A stretch of 64,000 nt of DNA from Blepharisma japonicum (Eukaryota; Ciliophora; Heterotrichea; Heterotrichida; Blepharismidae). Position numbers and translations under genes: made by a program. The notes beneath the pieces are model-generated. The model had not been told where the DNA came from. It searched no databases and worked only from the letters and a program-made list of their open reading frames with translations. Positions 19,739 to 30,285 of the stretch are shown one piece after another. The first letter of the stretch is position 1, and each line of letters opens with the position of its first letter. The stretch is taken from assembly GCA_949751835.1 (NCBI GenBank), contig CATKHK010000087.1:117632-181631 (forward strand). Direction: 5' to 3'.

Positions 19739-21916
19739 ATGGAGCCAGGATCAGGTTCTGTCAATCTCTTTGAAAGGTTCAGCTCTCTTTCATCAGATGA
19801 CCGTTCATTATATTACAATCCTGAAGCTCCCTACACAGAAGCCCAATTTCACGAAATAAAAAACACAATTGATAAATGCAAGAAAAAATCTTCCAGCACA
19901 AAAATAAAATCACTCAATAAGCTTGTGACAGTTTGCAATGAGTCTAATGATTATACATTGCTCATAGATATGCTTCCTAATTGAGTTTACTTGTTTTCTT
20001 CGCTAACAAAATTCGAGGTAGAAAAAGCAGTCCGTGAAGCAGCATTTAAAACACAAATTGTTTTCTTTTCTAAATTTAAGAAATCATTCGCAAAATATTT
20101 AGACGAAATTTTTACCCCGCTTTGACTTGGAAGATGCGATCCTTGCAGAGAGGTCGCTGAAAGTGCCAAACGGGCTTTTTTCGCTGCTTTCCCTGAAGAC
20201 AGGCAGCCAAAAGTGGTTGAAAAATGCTTTGAAAGATTCATGAGAGAAAGTATGAGTATTTTAAGGGAAGACATCAAAGAAAAAGATGAAATCAACGAAA
20301 GGTTAATGAGCTGTGCAATTCTTGGAATAAAAGAAGCAGTAGAAATGACTGACACAATTATCCCACAAATTGCCCCTTTATATGAAAGTTTACCTATATG
20401 GAATTTCATAGCTTCAAACTATTTGCCATTGGTCAGATCTGCCAGCATTTTTTGTATAAATACTTTTCTGAACAAAGGAATTTTACAAAGAGATCATTAT
20501 ATAAGAATGCTGCCACTTATTTTTGGGCTACTTAAAGATAAGAATAGATTAGTCCATCAAGCATTGTGGGACCAAACTATTCTCAATTTTTTAGGAAAAT
20601 TCCCAGAATTTAAGGATAATATCGACACAAATAACATAATAAAAGACTTATGTTCATGTTTGATAAATGGAGCATATGGTGCTGGACCTGTCTTTTATCC
20701 TCAGCTAGTCAAATTTCTTAGTTTTCTGGGCAAAGAAAAACTAGGTGGAAAAAAGACGATTGAGAATCTTTTCCTGGCTATCTTAAAAGGCTTTAATTCT
20801 GAAGATGGAAACTTCCATGGGAAATTTATTTTGAATGCTTATTATGAAGTTGTTGTCTTTGTGTCTATCAAGCTTCCAGAAAAATCAAAAGACATAAATA
20901 AATTCATATTGGAGCCTGCCAATATGTATTTGCAGTCTCAGTCTTTGATTACTCCTATTATGCATTTAAATGTAGTTCCTGGTTTATTAGGCCAAACTCT
21001 TGGGTATCTAGAACAGCGAGGGATTTTCCCTGATATTTCTGAATACCTTTATCAGTTGAGTTATGGAGGCCTTCAGCAATCTCCACAGGTCGCCATCGCG
21101 TTTTTAAAGGAGCTTAAAACTGATCTGACCTCTAAAGGTCCCCAATGCCGCAGCTTAATAAGAAACTTGATCCATATAATGCACAGCCAAATTTCTCAAG
21201 ACATTGAAAATAAATTCACAATTAATGACCATGAGCAGCTCGAAAGCAAGCTAAAAATGCTGCTGGCTTTCACAGAAATTTCTTCATCTCTTGATATCCC
21301 TATTTATGAGTGGTGGACACGAGGCATTAATGAAAAACTAAACGGAGAAATCCTAAGAATTTTGGTTTCTATATTAAAAACTGATCCAAAACAATGGTGG
21401 AGAGCTGTCGTCCAAAGCAAAAATTCTTATGATGAATTACCTTTATTAATTCCTGAAGTCTTTTCTGAAGCTTTACTTAAAGCAGCAGACGCAGTAGAGC
21501 TTGAAGATTTACTAGCTGGAGTCCTAAATTCATTAAAAGAGTCTACAAACTTGGCAGTTTCAGCTGTCTTGATCAGCATTATATCACACATAAGCACATC
21601 TAAACTAATCACACTTATTCCTCTGCACACAAAAATAAGAAAAAACGTTTTTATACTCCTCGAACTACACAAGGAAGAAGAATTAAGTCTGCAAGAAGTA
21701 ATGAATATGTGGAAAGAAAGCTTAGAAAAAGAAAGAAGTGGAGATGAGGTCTGCTTTATTTGCTGTAGAGCAAATGAAATCAATGACAGCTCACTACCTG
21801 ACCTTGAGTGTATCAGTTGTCGAAATAAAGTCCACAGAGTGTGTGTAGAAAATGTAGAGACAAAAGAAAAGTGCTTATACTGTGAAGAAAAATTTAGTGA
21901 AATAGTTAACTTATAA
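19739..21916 (+). CDS. LTN1: short listerin-type E3 ubiquitin ligase
   Basis: 725 residues with TGA-Trp at 19982-19984 and in TPLWLGRCDP. The N-terminus matches listerin: KSSSTKIKSLNKLVTVC, then LPNWVYLFSSL...VREAAFKTQ...PLWLGRCDPCREVAESAKRAFFAAFP. Alpha-solenoid (HEAT-like) repeats follow. The C-terminus, about 670-718, is a RING-CH-like domain, 'DEVCFICCRANEINDSSLPD' then LECISCRNKVHRVC...CLYC, like the listerin RING. Listerin ubiquitylates nascent chains on stalled 60S subunits in ribosome quality control. Usual homologues are 1500-1800 residues; here most of the middle solenoid is missing while both functional ends are kept. Confidence 0.85.
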
Positions 21917-22040
21917 CTAAACTATTAATAATGCCTTGTTTCGCTTGCTTCTTCTTGCCCATTTATGTAATTTCTCATTTTAAATATGTTAAATTTAGCG
22001 AATAAATAACATTATTTTGAATTAATCTTGATATACATCG

Positions 22041-23540
22041 TTATCTTCTTGAATTCTGTCCTAGAGACCCTTCTGAAATCCCATCATGTGAAAACACACA
22101 TTCCGCTTCAGTATTTACCTTAAAAAACTCGCCCAAAGATTTCCCAAGATCCCCTCCTCCTTTCACTATATCTAATTTCTGCATATTTCTTACCAGTAGC
22201 TCTCCATAATTTGTACAAAACGGATCTTGCCTCACCTGATGGGCTGGCTTTAAATTGTACTGCACCCATGGTGTTCCTTCTCTGTTTAAAACTCTGATTA
22301 AATGTTCTTCATCTTTAACGATCTCTTTCCTAATCAAATTCCCTTCTTTTACTGCGCTTCCTTTTAATAGTAATTTTGGGTGCCTATATTTTTTAATTGG
22401 AAAAACAGGCAGAAGGTCTTTGTGTTCTTCATAAAAATTGCAGGGTTTAAGGGTTTGAACGTAATTTTCGTTAACCAAGAATCTTACTTTTTGGGGGACG
22501 CCATATCATTTTTGCGATTTTTCAGAGGAATTAGTTTCTTTTATTAGGGGCTTTAGGCAGATACTTTGCTGAATGGAAGATTTGTAAGACGCCACATCGC
22601 TGAGGTCTTGGAAAACTGGCTCACTTTTGATTTCATTGATTTCTGGATTTTGATTTTGGTTGGCCGCGACTGAAGTAATAAATGTTATGTCTTTAGGAGG
22701 TACATTTTCCGGTAGCCTATAATCTGAAGGAGGATTTTGTGGATCTGCAATAAAGTTATCAGTTTCCAAAATAGAGGTTCTCAATATATCTTCATTAGTA
22801 GTAGTTCTATAAAAATCTGACTGAGTTTTATATGAATCTTTGCTTCATATCGATCTCATATCTTGTTCACTTTTATTTACAATTCCTGACCTTATTATTG
22901 TAGATTTCGACTGTTCATTTAAGGTATATATAGAAGGTGGCTCTGAAAGGGTTTTTCAATCATTTTTTGGAGCCTTTCCCATCTGTGAAGAAGAACTTAA
23001 TATAAATGCAGGCTTCAAGGACTCTTCAGAGGTATATATTTCTGAGTACCCTGCTACAGGATCTCTTCGAGATGACTCAACATAGCTTACTGATGATGGT
23101 TTTATTATTTCTCTGACTTTATCTTGTTGAGAATATGACCTTTTCAGCGCGACTGCTTTAAGCATTGGCGGAATTCCTTCTTTTGGCTTAAATTGTGAAA
23201 ATTTGAAGGATTCGGCTGCGTTTTTTCTCAAATTAAAGTTCATGATGGTAGATTGTTTCGGCACAACTGAGTCATTGCTTTGAATAGGCTGCACTTCTAA
23301 ATCTAAGTATTTCCCTGGCATTAGAATATTTGATGCTATGCTACATTCACTTTGGTTTCTAGACAGTTTGGCTCTACTTAGGTAACTTGATGGGTCGTTT
23401 TGTGTGAAATTTGATAAATTATTTGAACTTTGCGATATATTTTGCTGGTGTTTAATTGAAGAAATAGGAGGCAAGTTTTTTCCATAAACTTGAAAATTTG
23501 GCTTGATAATTTGGTCTCTTTGGCTTTCTCCTTGAAACAT
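22041..23540 (-). CDS. hypothetical disordered protein
   Basis: 499 residues from ATG at 23540 to TAA, continuous with TGA as Trp (for example 22506-22508). Mostly Ser/Asn/Gln-rich and disordered, with a more ordered C-terminal 150 residues: 'PIKKYRHPKLLLKGSAVKEG', GTPWVQYNLKPAHQVRQDPFC and KGGGDLGKSLGEFFKV. No known domain recognised. Tandem upstream of the next minus-strand gene, with about 110 bp between. Confidence 0.68.
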
Positions 23541-23648
23541 ATAAATATTAAAAAAAATATGCTATAGGGATTACAAATACAAAAATCAAACAATTTAACA
23601 TTTAAATTTTCAGTTAATAAGTATATTATATATACAAAAATTAAATAG

Positions 23649-25718
23649 TTAAGTTTGCATAGTTTTTGTTAAAAAATGAGAATCATAGCTGATTCGGTTT
23701 TTACGGCTCTGCCTTAAAAGAGACTTAGACCTAGTAATTGTAGGCTTCATCGGGGATTTAGATAAGGACTTTGTAGGAGATCGGCTTAAAGACCTATCTC
23801 ATGTAGTAGAAGACTTGGTGCGGACATGCCAGTTTGGCATAATTTCAAACCATTCAGCAGGCAATGTGTGGCAGCTTGTATGGGACTCATGGGGAAGGTA
23901 AATTCCTTTATACTCATTAAATGAAAACGCTGATACTTTTTGCGGGCCATCTCTGGTTATCCCAGTGTAAGTTTGGAGATAAATGTTAGGGCTTATTGAA
24001 ATAGGCTGATAATAAACTTTTGTTATTACATTAATTGAGTGAAAATCATATAGGGAAATTGTTGTTTTACCTATAAAATGGTGTGAGTTGTAGAGTTCAA
24101 TTACAACATTTCCATGGTTTTCTAAAAAGGTTTCAAAATCGTTTTTATTTTTTGCGAAAATATAAAAGGACTTCACATGCTTTAGTGATAGAGTTTTACC
24201 TTCATTTTCTGTCAGAGAAAACTGTACATTTGAACCTAGAAATGAGTATTTTATATGAAAAATTGAAGAAAGCTCGATTTCGCATTCTCTTAAGCTGTCA
24301 AGAATGAGCATAAACCTATACTGTTCCAGTGTATTAAAATTAAGTGGCGGGCTAATGTTATTTTCTTCTCTCGCCTCTTTTTCATGAATAAACCCTAAGC
24401 CTTTTGCAATAGAAATTTCAATATTTTTCAACTCTTGTGTAATTGTATACAAATTAAAGCAGCTTTCACAGACTTGGAATCTCTGATATAATGTTGCATT
24501 ATCCACATGCCGATACTCCTTATTTTCCATCCACGAAAGTTCTTTTCCTCTGTGTTTTAAGTGCTCTTCAAGCTCGAAAAGCATTTTTAATGTCAACTCC
24601 TGCGTCATTTTGACAAACCCGCTCCTACAAAATTCACATCTTTTAAGCCTTTTATACTCCTTTAGTCCTAGTTTTGAAGAAGTTGGGCTTACAAAGCTGT
24701 CATTTTCTACAAAATAATTCAAAGTAGGGAATGCATTTGAGCTGTATTTAAATGCTTTTACATTTATCATTCATCATATGTCTTCTTCATCTTTTATATA
24801 GTCGCATACCAGCTTTTCTAATTTTATTGACAAATTTCTTTCTAGGAATTTAATAATATGATAAGTATAAGCACCAGTCGCTGAGACAAAATACCCATGG
24901 CTTACTTTTAATATATTTGCATCAGCGCTTTCAGCCAAATAGCTCTTCCCTGTGTACGAAACTTTACTTGATATCAAATAACAAACCATAGCTTTCTTTG
25001 TGGAATAAAAATTCCTGCATATAAAAGCAGTGCTCCCTTTACACCTAATAAATTTTTGTAGGCAGTTTTTCTCACCATTTCGCCTACATACAAACCTAAT
25101 TGTTTTTATCAGCTCAATGCTGTTAAGAATCTGTGTATTGTTCCCTACAATTCGATTTTTATCTGAGTCATAATGGACTTTCTTTAGCACTGCTACAGGG
25201 CCAAATCCCATTTCCGACCTACTGAGCTTAGAAATAATGTGGCCTTCTTCAAAGTGCTCTCCTCTACAGACCCTGCCTTTGTGATCTGAATAAATCCAAT
25301 AAGGCCTTTCTGAGTCATTATAGATTATTGTGTCAGGAATTCACAATTCCAGCTTATTTGAGTTATTTTGATACTTGGGAAGGACACAGAGGAACTTGAA
25401 AAAATTCAGGGCTGGCGAGAAATCAAAGGTGTATTTATAGCCGTCATCTAAACAGTAAACCTTTTTGATTAAGTTTTCCCTTGTCCTTTTTGTGTATCCA
25501 CTTATTAGCTCTGACTGTGATAGCGTATGGGAAAAAGGCTTTGCTGAATTTTCATCCTCATAGCCTTCATAAGGCTTTTGTTCAGGGTCTTCTGGAGATT
25601 CATTTATATAGAACCCTGAAAACATTTTTGGATCGACCTTGTGCTTTTTGGCGAGTTTCGGGGAGTATAACAGTTCTTTTATCTTCCCTGTTGATTTTGA
25701 TCTATTAGAATTTTTCAT
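23649..25718 (-). CDS. unknown protein with C2-like and Cys motifs, RS-rich tail
   Basis: 689 residues assembled across TGA-Trp codons (including a TGA-TGA pair in DEEDIWWMINVK). Start chosen at ATG 25718, which avoids overlap with the divergent gene. The N-terminal half is globular (FSPALNFFKFLCVLP, IIYNDSERPYWIYSD, IRFVCRRNGEKNC). The C-terminal half has a CxxC pair (RCEFCRSGF...VCESCFNLY) and a beta-rich stretch 'NVVIELYNSHHFIGKTTISL' resembling a C2 fold. The end is basic and Ser-rich (RSLSRSPTKSLSKSPMKP). No family assigned. Confidence 0.68.
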
Positions 25719-25729
25719 TATTAAAGAAA
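25719..25729. promoter_or_regulatory. 11-bp gap between two divergent start codons
   Basis: The first in-frame ATG codons consistent with non-overlap of the minus gene (25718) and plus gene (25730) are only 11 bp apart. Either both promoters lie inside coding sequence or one start is further in. No motif seen. Confidence 0.35.
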
Positions 25730-27520
25730 ATGTACACAAATTATCGATTCCTTCATCGATCTTATGGGAATTCGTCACCTATCAACTCCTACTCTAAAAT
25801 CGATCATAGGAAGCCTTGAGTCAACTCTTTTTCTTACTCAAAAAGTCCAAGCAAAAAACCGCAGAATGAAAGCTTTTCTTATCCGCAAGATAGGACGTAT
25901 AGTAATATTCAGTCTCCAGAGCCGCAGAGAATTAAGCGAAATAATTCAAGAGAAAGATTATCATTGTCACCTATAGATAGAACAATAGAAAACTTTTCTA
26001 TCAAAAAAAGAGATTTATCACCAAATTTTAATGGAAAATCAGGTCGATTAAAATCTTTGGCATTTAGAAAGGAAATGGAAAATGAAATAGCGATTCCTCA
26101 GAGGATTAGCAAACTTATTATAGAAATTTATTCTCCAAATAGCTTAGAAAATGAGCCTACAGCTATAGGTCTTTTAATAGGATGCAAAATAATTATAACT
26201 TCACATATCGCGATCCCTAATGAAACTTTGGCAGCTAGATACACTTTTAAATTCCTTAAAGACGAAAACGTCTATAAATCAAACATAAAAAAATTCTTTT
26301 TTACCTCTCCTAATGACAATTTGACTGTTTTAGCTATCACACCTATTAACCAAGACTTAACAAAGAGAGTTCCCCTCTCTTTTGAATCAAATTTAAAAGA
26401 ATTTGAAGGGGATCCTATTTATTACGTCAACCAAAAAGCATATCAAGCTTTTATTTCTAATATAGACGCAGAGAGCTTTGGCTTTACCACACAAAAAAGC
26501 ACCCTTACTGGGTCTCCTGTTTTTACCAAAAAGTGGCAATTATTAGGAATTTCCCACACCTTCACACAAATTTATAAATACACTCAAGCTGCCTCATTAG
26601 AAACTGTCTTAAAGTTTTTAAATAGACTGAAATCACGCATCCCTAGAGAAGCTTTATTAGGATCAATAGAAAAATCAGTTAGTTTTAACGGGAAAGAATA
26701 TAATCAAAATAATTTTAAAGAAATGTATTGGTTTGAATGGCTAGGGAACTATATAGAAACGTATAATGTAGAGACAGGGGAATGAAATTATATACAAACA
26801 AGCTTAAGGAATGAAGGAAGATGGCATTTCTTATGAGACAGCAGACCTGTAATGCTCCCAAATGGGTCTTTTTATATATTAGGAGGCATGAGGAATAATT
26901 TAGCCGTCGACGAAGTCGTCAAATTTAAGCCTGAAAAAGGTGAACTCAAAAGAATGCAAAACATGGGAGTAGGCAGAGCAGCTTGTGGGACTGTTTTTCA
27001 TGAGGGCTTTGTATATGCTCTTTCAGGGAAATACGCAAATAATTTCTGTGAAAGATATTCCTTAAGTGAAAAAAGATGGGAATTTATTCCGTCGATGCTC
27101 CATGAACGATTTGATTTTTCTGCAATAGTCCTTTTTAACTCAATTTATGTTGTTGGAGGTGAACCTTATAATGAGGTTGGGAACACTATTGAGGTTTATG
27201 ACATTTTACGAGAGGTTTGGGCACTTTTGAATATAAAATTGCCTTTTGCGGTAGCGAATTCTCCGTTATGTCATTTATTTGGATCGAGTTTTGCGATATT
27301 GGGGGGGCGAGGATGCAATCATGTGATTATGGTGGAAATTGATAATTTGTATAGTAAAAGTGTTTCTATAAGAGAAGGAGCTGCACTGTCGGATGAGGTT
27401 GAGACTATTTATCCTGTGATATATGCAGCTGAGCAGCAAAAAGTGTTTTTATTTAACATTACTGAAGGCTTTGAGAGGCCATTGTTGTATAAAATTCATG
27501 AATCCTATTTAACTAAATAA
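25730..27520 (+). CDS. trypsin-like (probable pseudo-protease) domain fused to Kelch repeats
   Basis: 596 residues with TGA-Trp (for example in ETGEWNYIQ). A Ser/Arg-rich N-terminus (to about 120) leads into a chymotrypsin-like fold: IGLLIGCKIIITSHIAIP holds the His (about residue 162), 'SPNDNLTVLAITPINQD' the Asp region, and STLTGSPVFTKKWQLLGI the nucleophile loop (about 260). There the usual GxSG is TLTG, so the catalytic Ser seems replaced by Thr. Residues about 345-570 form Kelch blades (YILGGMRNNLAVDEVVKFKP, YALSGKY, YVVGGEPYNEVGNTIEVYD). Kelch propellers bind protein partners. Ends in TAA, followed by about 600 bp without genes. Confidence 0.75.
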
Positions 27521-28127
27521 ACCAAACTTGTAACAATTTTGTTTTTTAATGGTTCTTATTAAAAAGATATTATATGTATATTTAATTTTAAAAATTTTAT
27601 AATAATATTTAGCAGATTAACATGCCACATATTTCAAAATCAGATTTAATTAAAATAAGAGCACTTCAGGCTGCTGACCTATTATGTTAATGCACCATTT
27701 TCAATTAATTTTTTCAATCGATTCTTTCAAGCAAAAGCATGTAAAAATATAAATTGTAAGTTAAGGATAACTTAATTCATCGAATATAGTTTCCTGCTAA
27801 ATGAAAGATCTATATTTAGCATTAATTAGAGTTTGTATTGAATATTTGAGTGATACCAGGCTATGATTAATACCATCAATCCTAGCTGTTGACTCTAGTT
27901 ACTCTACCAAGTATTACACTTTTCCAGCAAAAGTGAATAAACAATTTACACAATGATATACCCTGTCTATCCATTAAGCTTTCATTTATTGATTGTTAAA
28001 CAATTTTAACTTGCATTTTTATATTTATTTATTTCTTTTTCAATCCAAAATTCCCTCCTATTATTTTCATCAACCTTTCCGTTTTCGTTAATTTTGCTAA
28101 CTTCTCTCTTTTTCATATTTCATAAAG
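27521..28127. other. intergenic, 607 bp
   Basis: AT-rich spacer upstream of the MAP kinase gene. The last 100 bp are pyrimidine-rich on the plus strand (CTTTTTCAATCC..., TTCTCTCTTTTTC) and may be its promoter or 5' leader. No RNA gene, repeat or conserved ORF seen. Confidence 0.4.
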
Positions 28128-29387
28128 ATGGAGAACGTCTCAAGGGCTCGAGATGAAGGATTACACCAATACTCAGTTTCCCAACTCAACGGTCCTTCCG
28201 CAGTCAACCGCAGAACCGCCAAAGTTATTGGCTCCACCTTCCAGCTTGACACTCGTTACGAAATTCTTGACACACTTGGAAGTGGTGCCTATGGCGTTGT
28301 CGTATCAGCACGCGATACTGTCACAGGTGAGCTCGTTGCAATAAAAAAAATCGAAAAAGCCTTTGAGCATTCTACATTTACAAAGCGAACCTTACGAGAG
28401 CTGATAATTCTAAGACTTTTGAACCATGAAAACATCATGCGAATCAAGACAATTCAGTTGCCACTTTCTCGTGAAGATTTTGACGAAATTTATGTGGTTA
28501 ACGAACTTATGGAAACTGACTTAAGCTCTATTATAAAGAGTCCTCAGCCATTGTCTGATGAACATTGTCAGTTCTTTTTGTATCAAATTCTTAGAGGGCT
28601 GAAGTTTATGCATAGTGCGTGTATTTTACATAGAGATTTGAAGCCGAGAAACTTATTGGTGAATTCAAATTGCGACTTAAAAATATGTGATTTTGGATTA
28701 GCAAGACCAAATATGAAGGAGTTGAAAGTAACTTCTACACAAATGACAGACTATGTAGCCACAAGGTGGTATAGGGCTCCTGAGGTACTGCTAACTTACA
28801 AAAAATACACACCTGCAATGGACATGTGATCAGTTGGGTGCATTTTTGGAGAACTTTTGCTCAGAAAACCGATTTTACCTGGAAATGATGCAAACCACCA
28901 ATTAGAATTAATTTTCAATTTACTAGGGACTCCTTCTGACAAAGATATTGCCAGCATCCCTCATCCTCGTTCCCGCGAAAAAGTTATGAGGATGCCAAAG
29001 CGGCCTGCAAAATCCTTTGAAGCCACTTTTCGAAGCGCAAACCCTGACGCTCTCGATCTACTAAAGAAAATGCTAACATTTAACCCTGAAGAGCGCATCA
29101 AGGTAGAAGACGCTTTGGCGCACCCTTATCTTGCTGCCTTGCATTTCCCTGACGATGAGCCTACCTGTGACCCAGTTTCTCTATTCGATTTTGAGTTCGA
29201 AAGACAAGTCCTGACCATGACGGACCTGAAAAATCTTATTTATGAAGAAATTTTATTGTATCATTTCCAAGGCAAAAAAGAGCAATATGAGAAGGCGAGA
29301 AAGGACTATGACAGACAGCTGCATTTGCCTGGCAGAAGGATGTCAAGAGACAGAGAAGAAAGTGACGAAGAAGATGAGCTAAATTAG
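28128..29387 (+). CDS. MAP kinase (ERK-like, TDY activation loop)
   Basis: 419 residues, ending in TAG; TGA at 28827-28829 is the conserved Trp of 'MDMWSVGCIFGELL'. All kinase motifs are present: LGSGAYGVVVSA (P-loop, about 52), VAIKKI, HRDLKPRN (about 167), DFGLA, and VATRWYRAPE. The activation loop carries TDY rather than ERK's TEY; the catalytic loop has KPRN instead of KPSN. A C-terminal extension (YDRQLHLPGRRMSRDREE...) follows. It would be phosphorylated on Thr and Tyr by a MAPKK and signal in cytoplasm or nucleus. Family assignment is secure; pathway unknown. Confidence 0.95.
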
Positions 29388-29423
29388 ATAATTTTACAGC
29401 CAATATTACTTTTTAATGTTTTT

Positions 29424-30095
29424 TTATATTAACAAAGCTGTAGAAACTGCCGTAATTCCAATGAAAACTGCAGTATCTAAGGCGAGGCTTTTTAGGTCTG
29501 ATAAAATTTGAAACTCCCATAGTAGGTTTCCAAGGCAGTCTGGCGCACTTACGATTTCGACATAGTATTTTTGGTACCAGTTCCAATAGGTTCGGTTTCT
29601 GGCGTCAATCCTCAAGTCATTTGTAAGGTTTTTAGATATTTGGCAGACTTTTCAATATCCATCAAATGCGTTGGAACTTATGTCAGCTTCACAGTAAAAA
29701 TAGCCATCAAGCCCACATACACATTGAGTCGACCAGCCTTCTCGAGTTTTGCAGTCTTGCTGAGTTGTACACTTTTTGGGGTGGCTACCAACAGCAAGAA
29801 AAGCGTCTGGATTTCTTGTGCCACAAAAGCTGCTTCCTTGGCTGTCTATTGTGCTAGCATCGACACCATCGTAGTTTTGGCGTGTGCAGTAGAAAGTTTT
29901 TGTTGAGGAAGGAGATAATAGGTCACTTCAATCATAAAAATCTTCAAGTTTGCAGTAAAAATCAGTCGGACAACCATTAGAGTTTGCTAAGATTTGGGTA
30001 CCTTGAAGAGTGGCGCAGACAGTGTAGTTTAGAGACTGGCATACTCATTGAGGACAATATGCAACAGCTAAGGGAATAAAAAATATGAGTAGCAT
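29424..30095 (-). CDS. secreted or surface Cys-rich protein
   Basis: 223 residues with TGA-Trp codons (CPQWVCQS, FYDWSDLL, DGYWKVC). The N-terminus MLLIFFIPLAVAYC is a signal peptide. The body has about 14 cysteines spread over 150 residues with Trp, Tyr and Asn-glycosylation-like sites, consistent with an extracellular disulphide-bonded domain. The C-terminus 'LALDTAVFIGITAVSTALLI' is hydrophobic and ends at the stop, suiting a GPI-attachment signal or a tail anchor. No family recognised. It is convergent with the MAP kinase gene (36 bp). Confidence 0.75.
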
Positions 30096-30285
30096 GATAA
30101 TTCTTTATTATTTTAAATAATACACTATAAATACAAATAAAGCCATTATTTCAATCTCTTGGAAAATTAAAATAATATAACATAAAAAATTTCTAATGAT
30201 AACCAAACTAATCCATAAAAAATTAAAAAAATTAGACAGCAAGATCATAAAATAAGTATCACTGAAATCTCTGCAACAATCGGCT

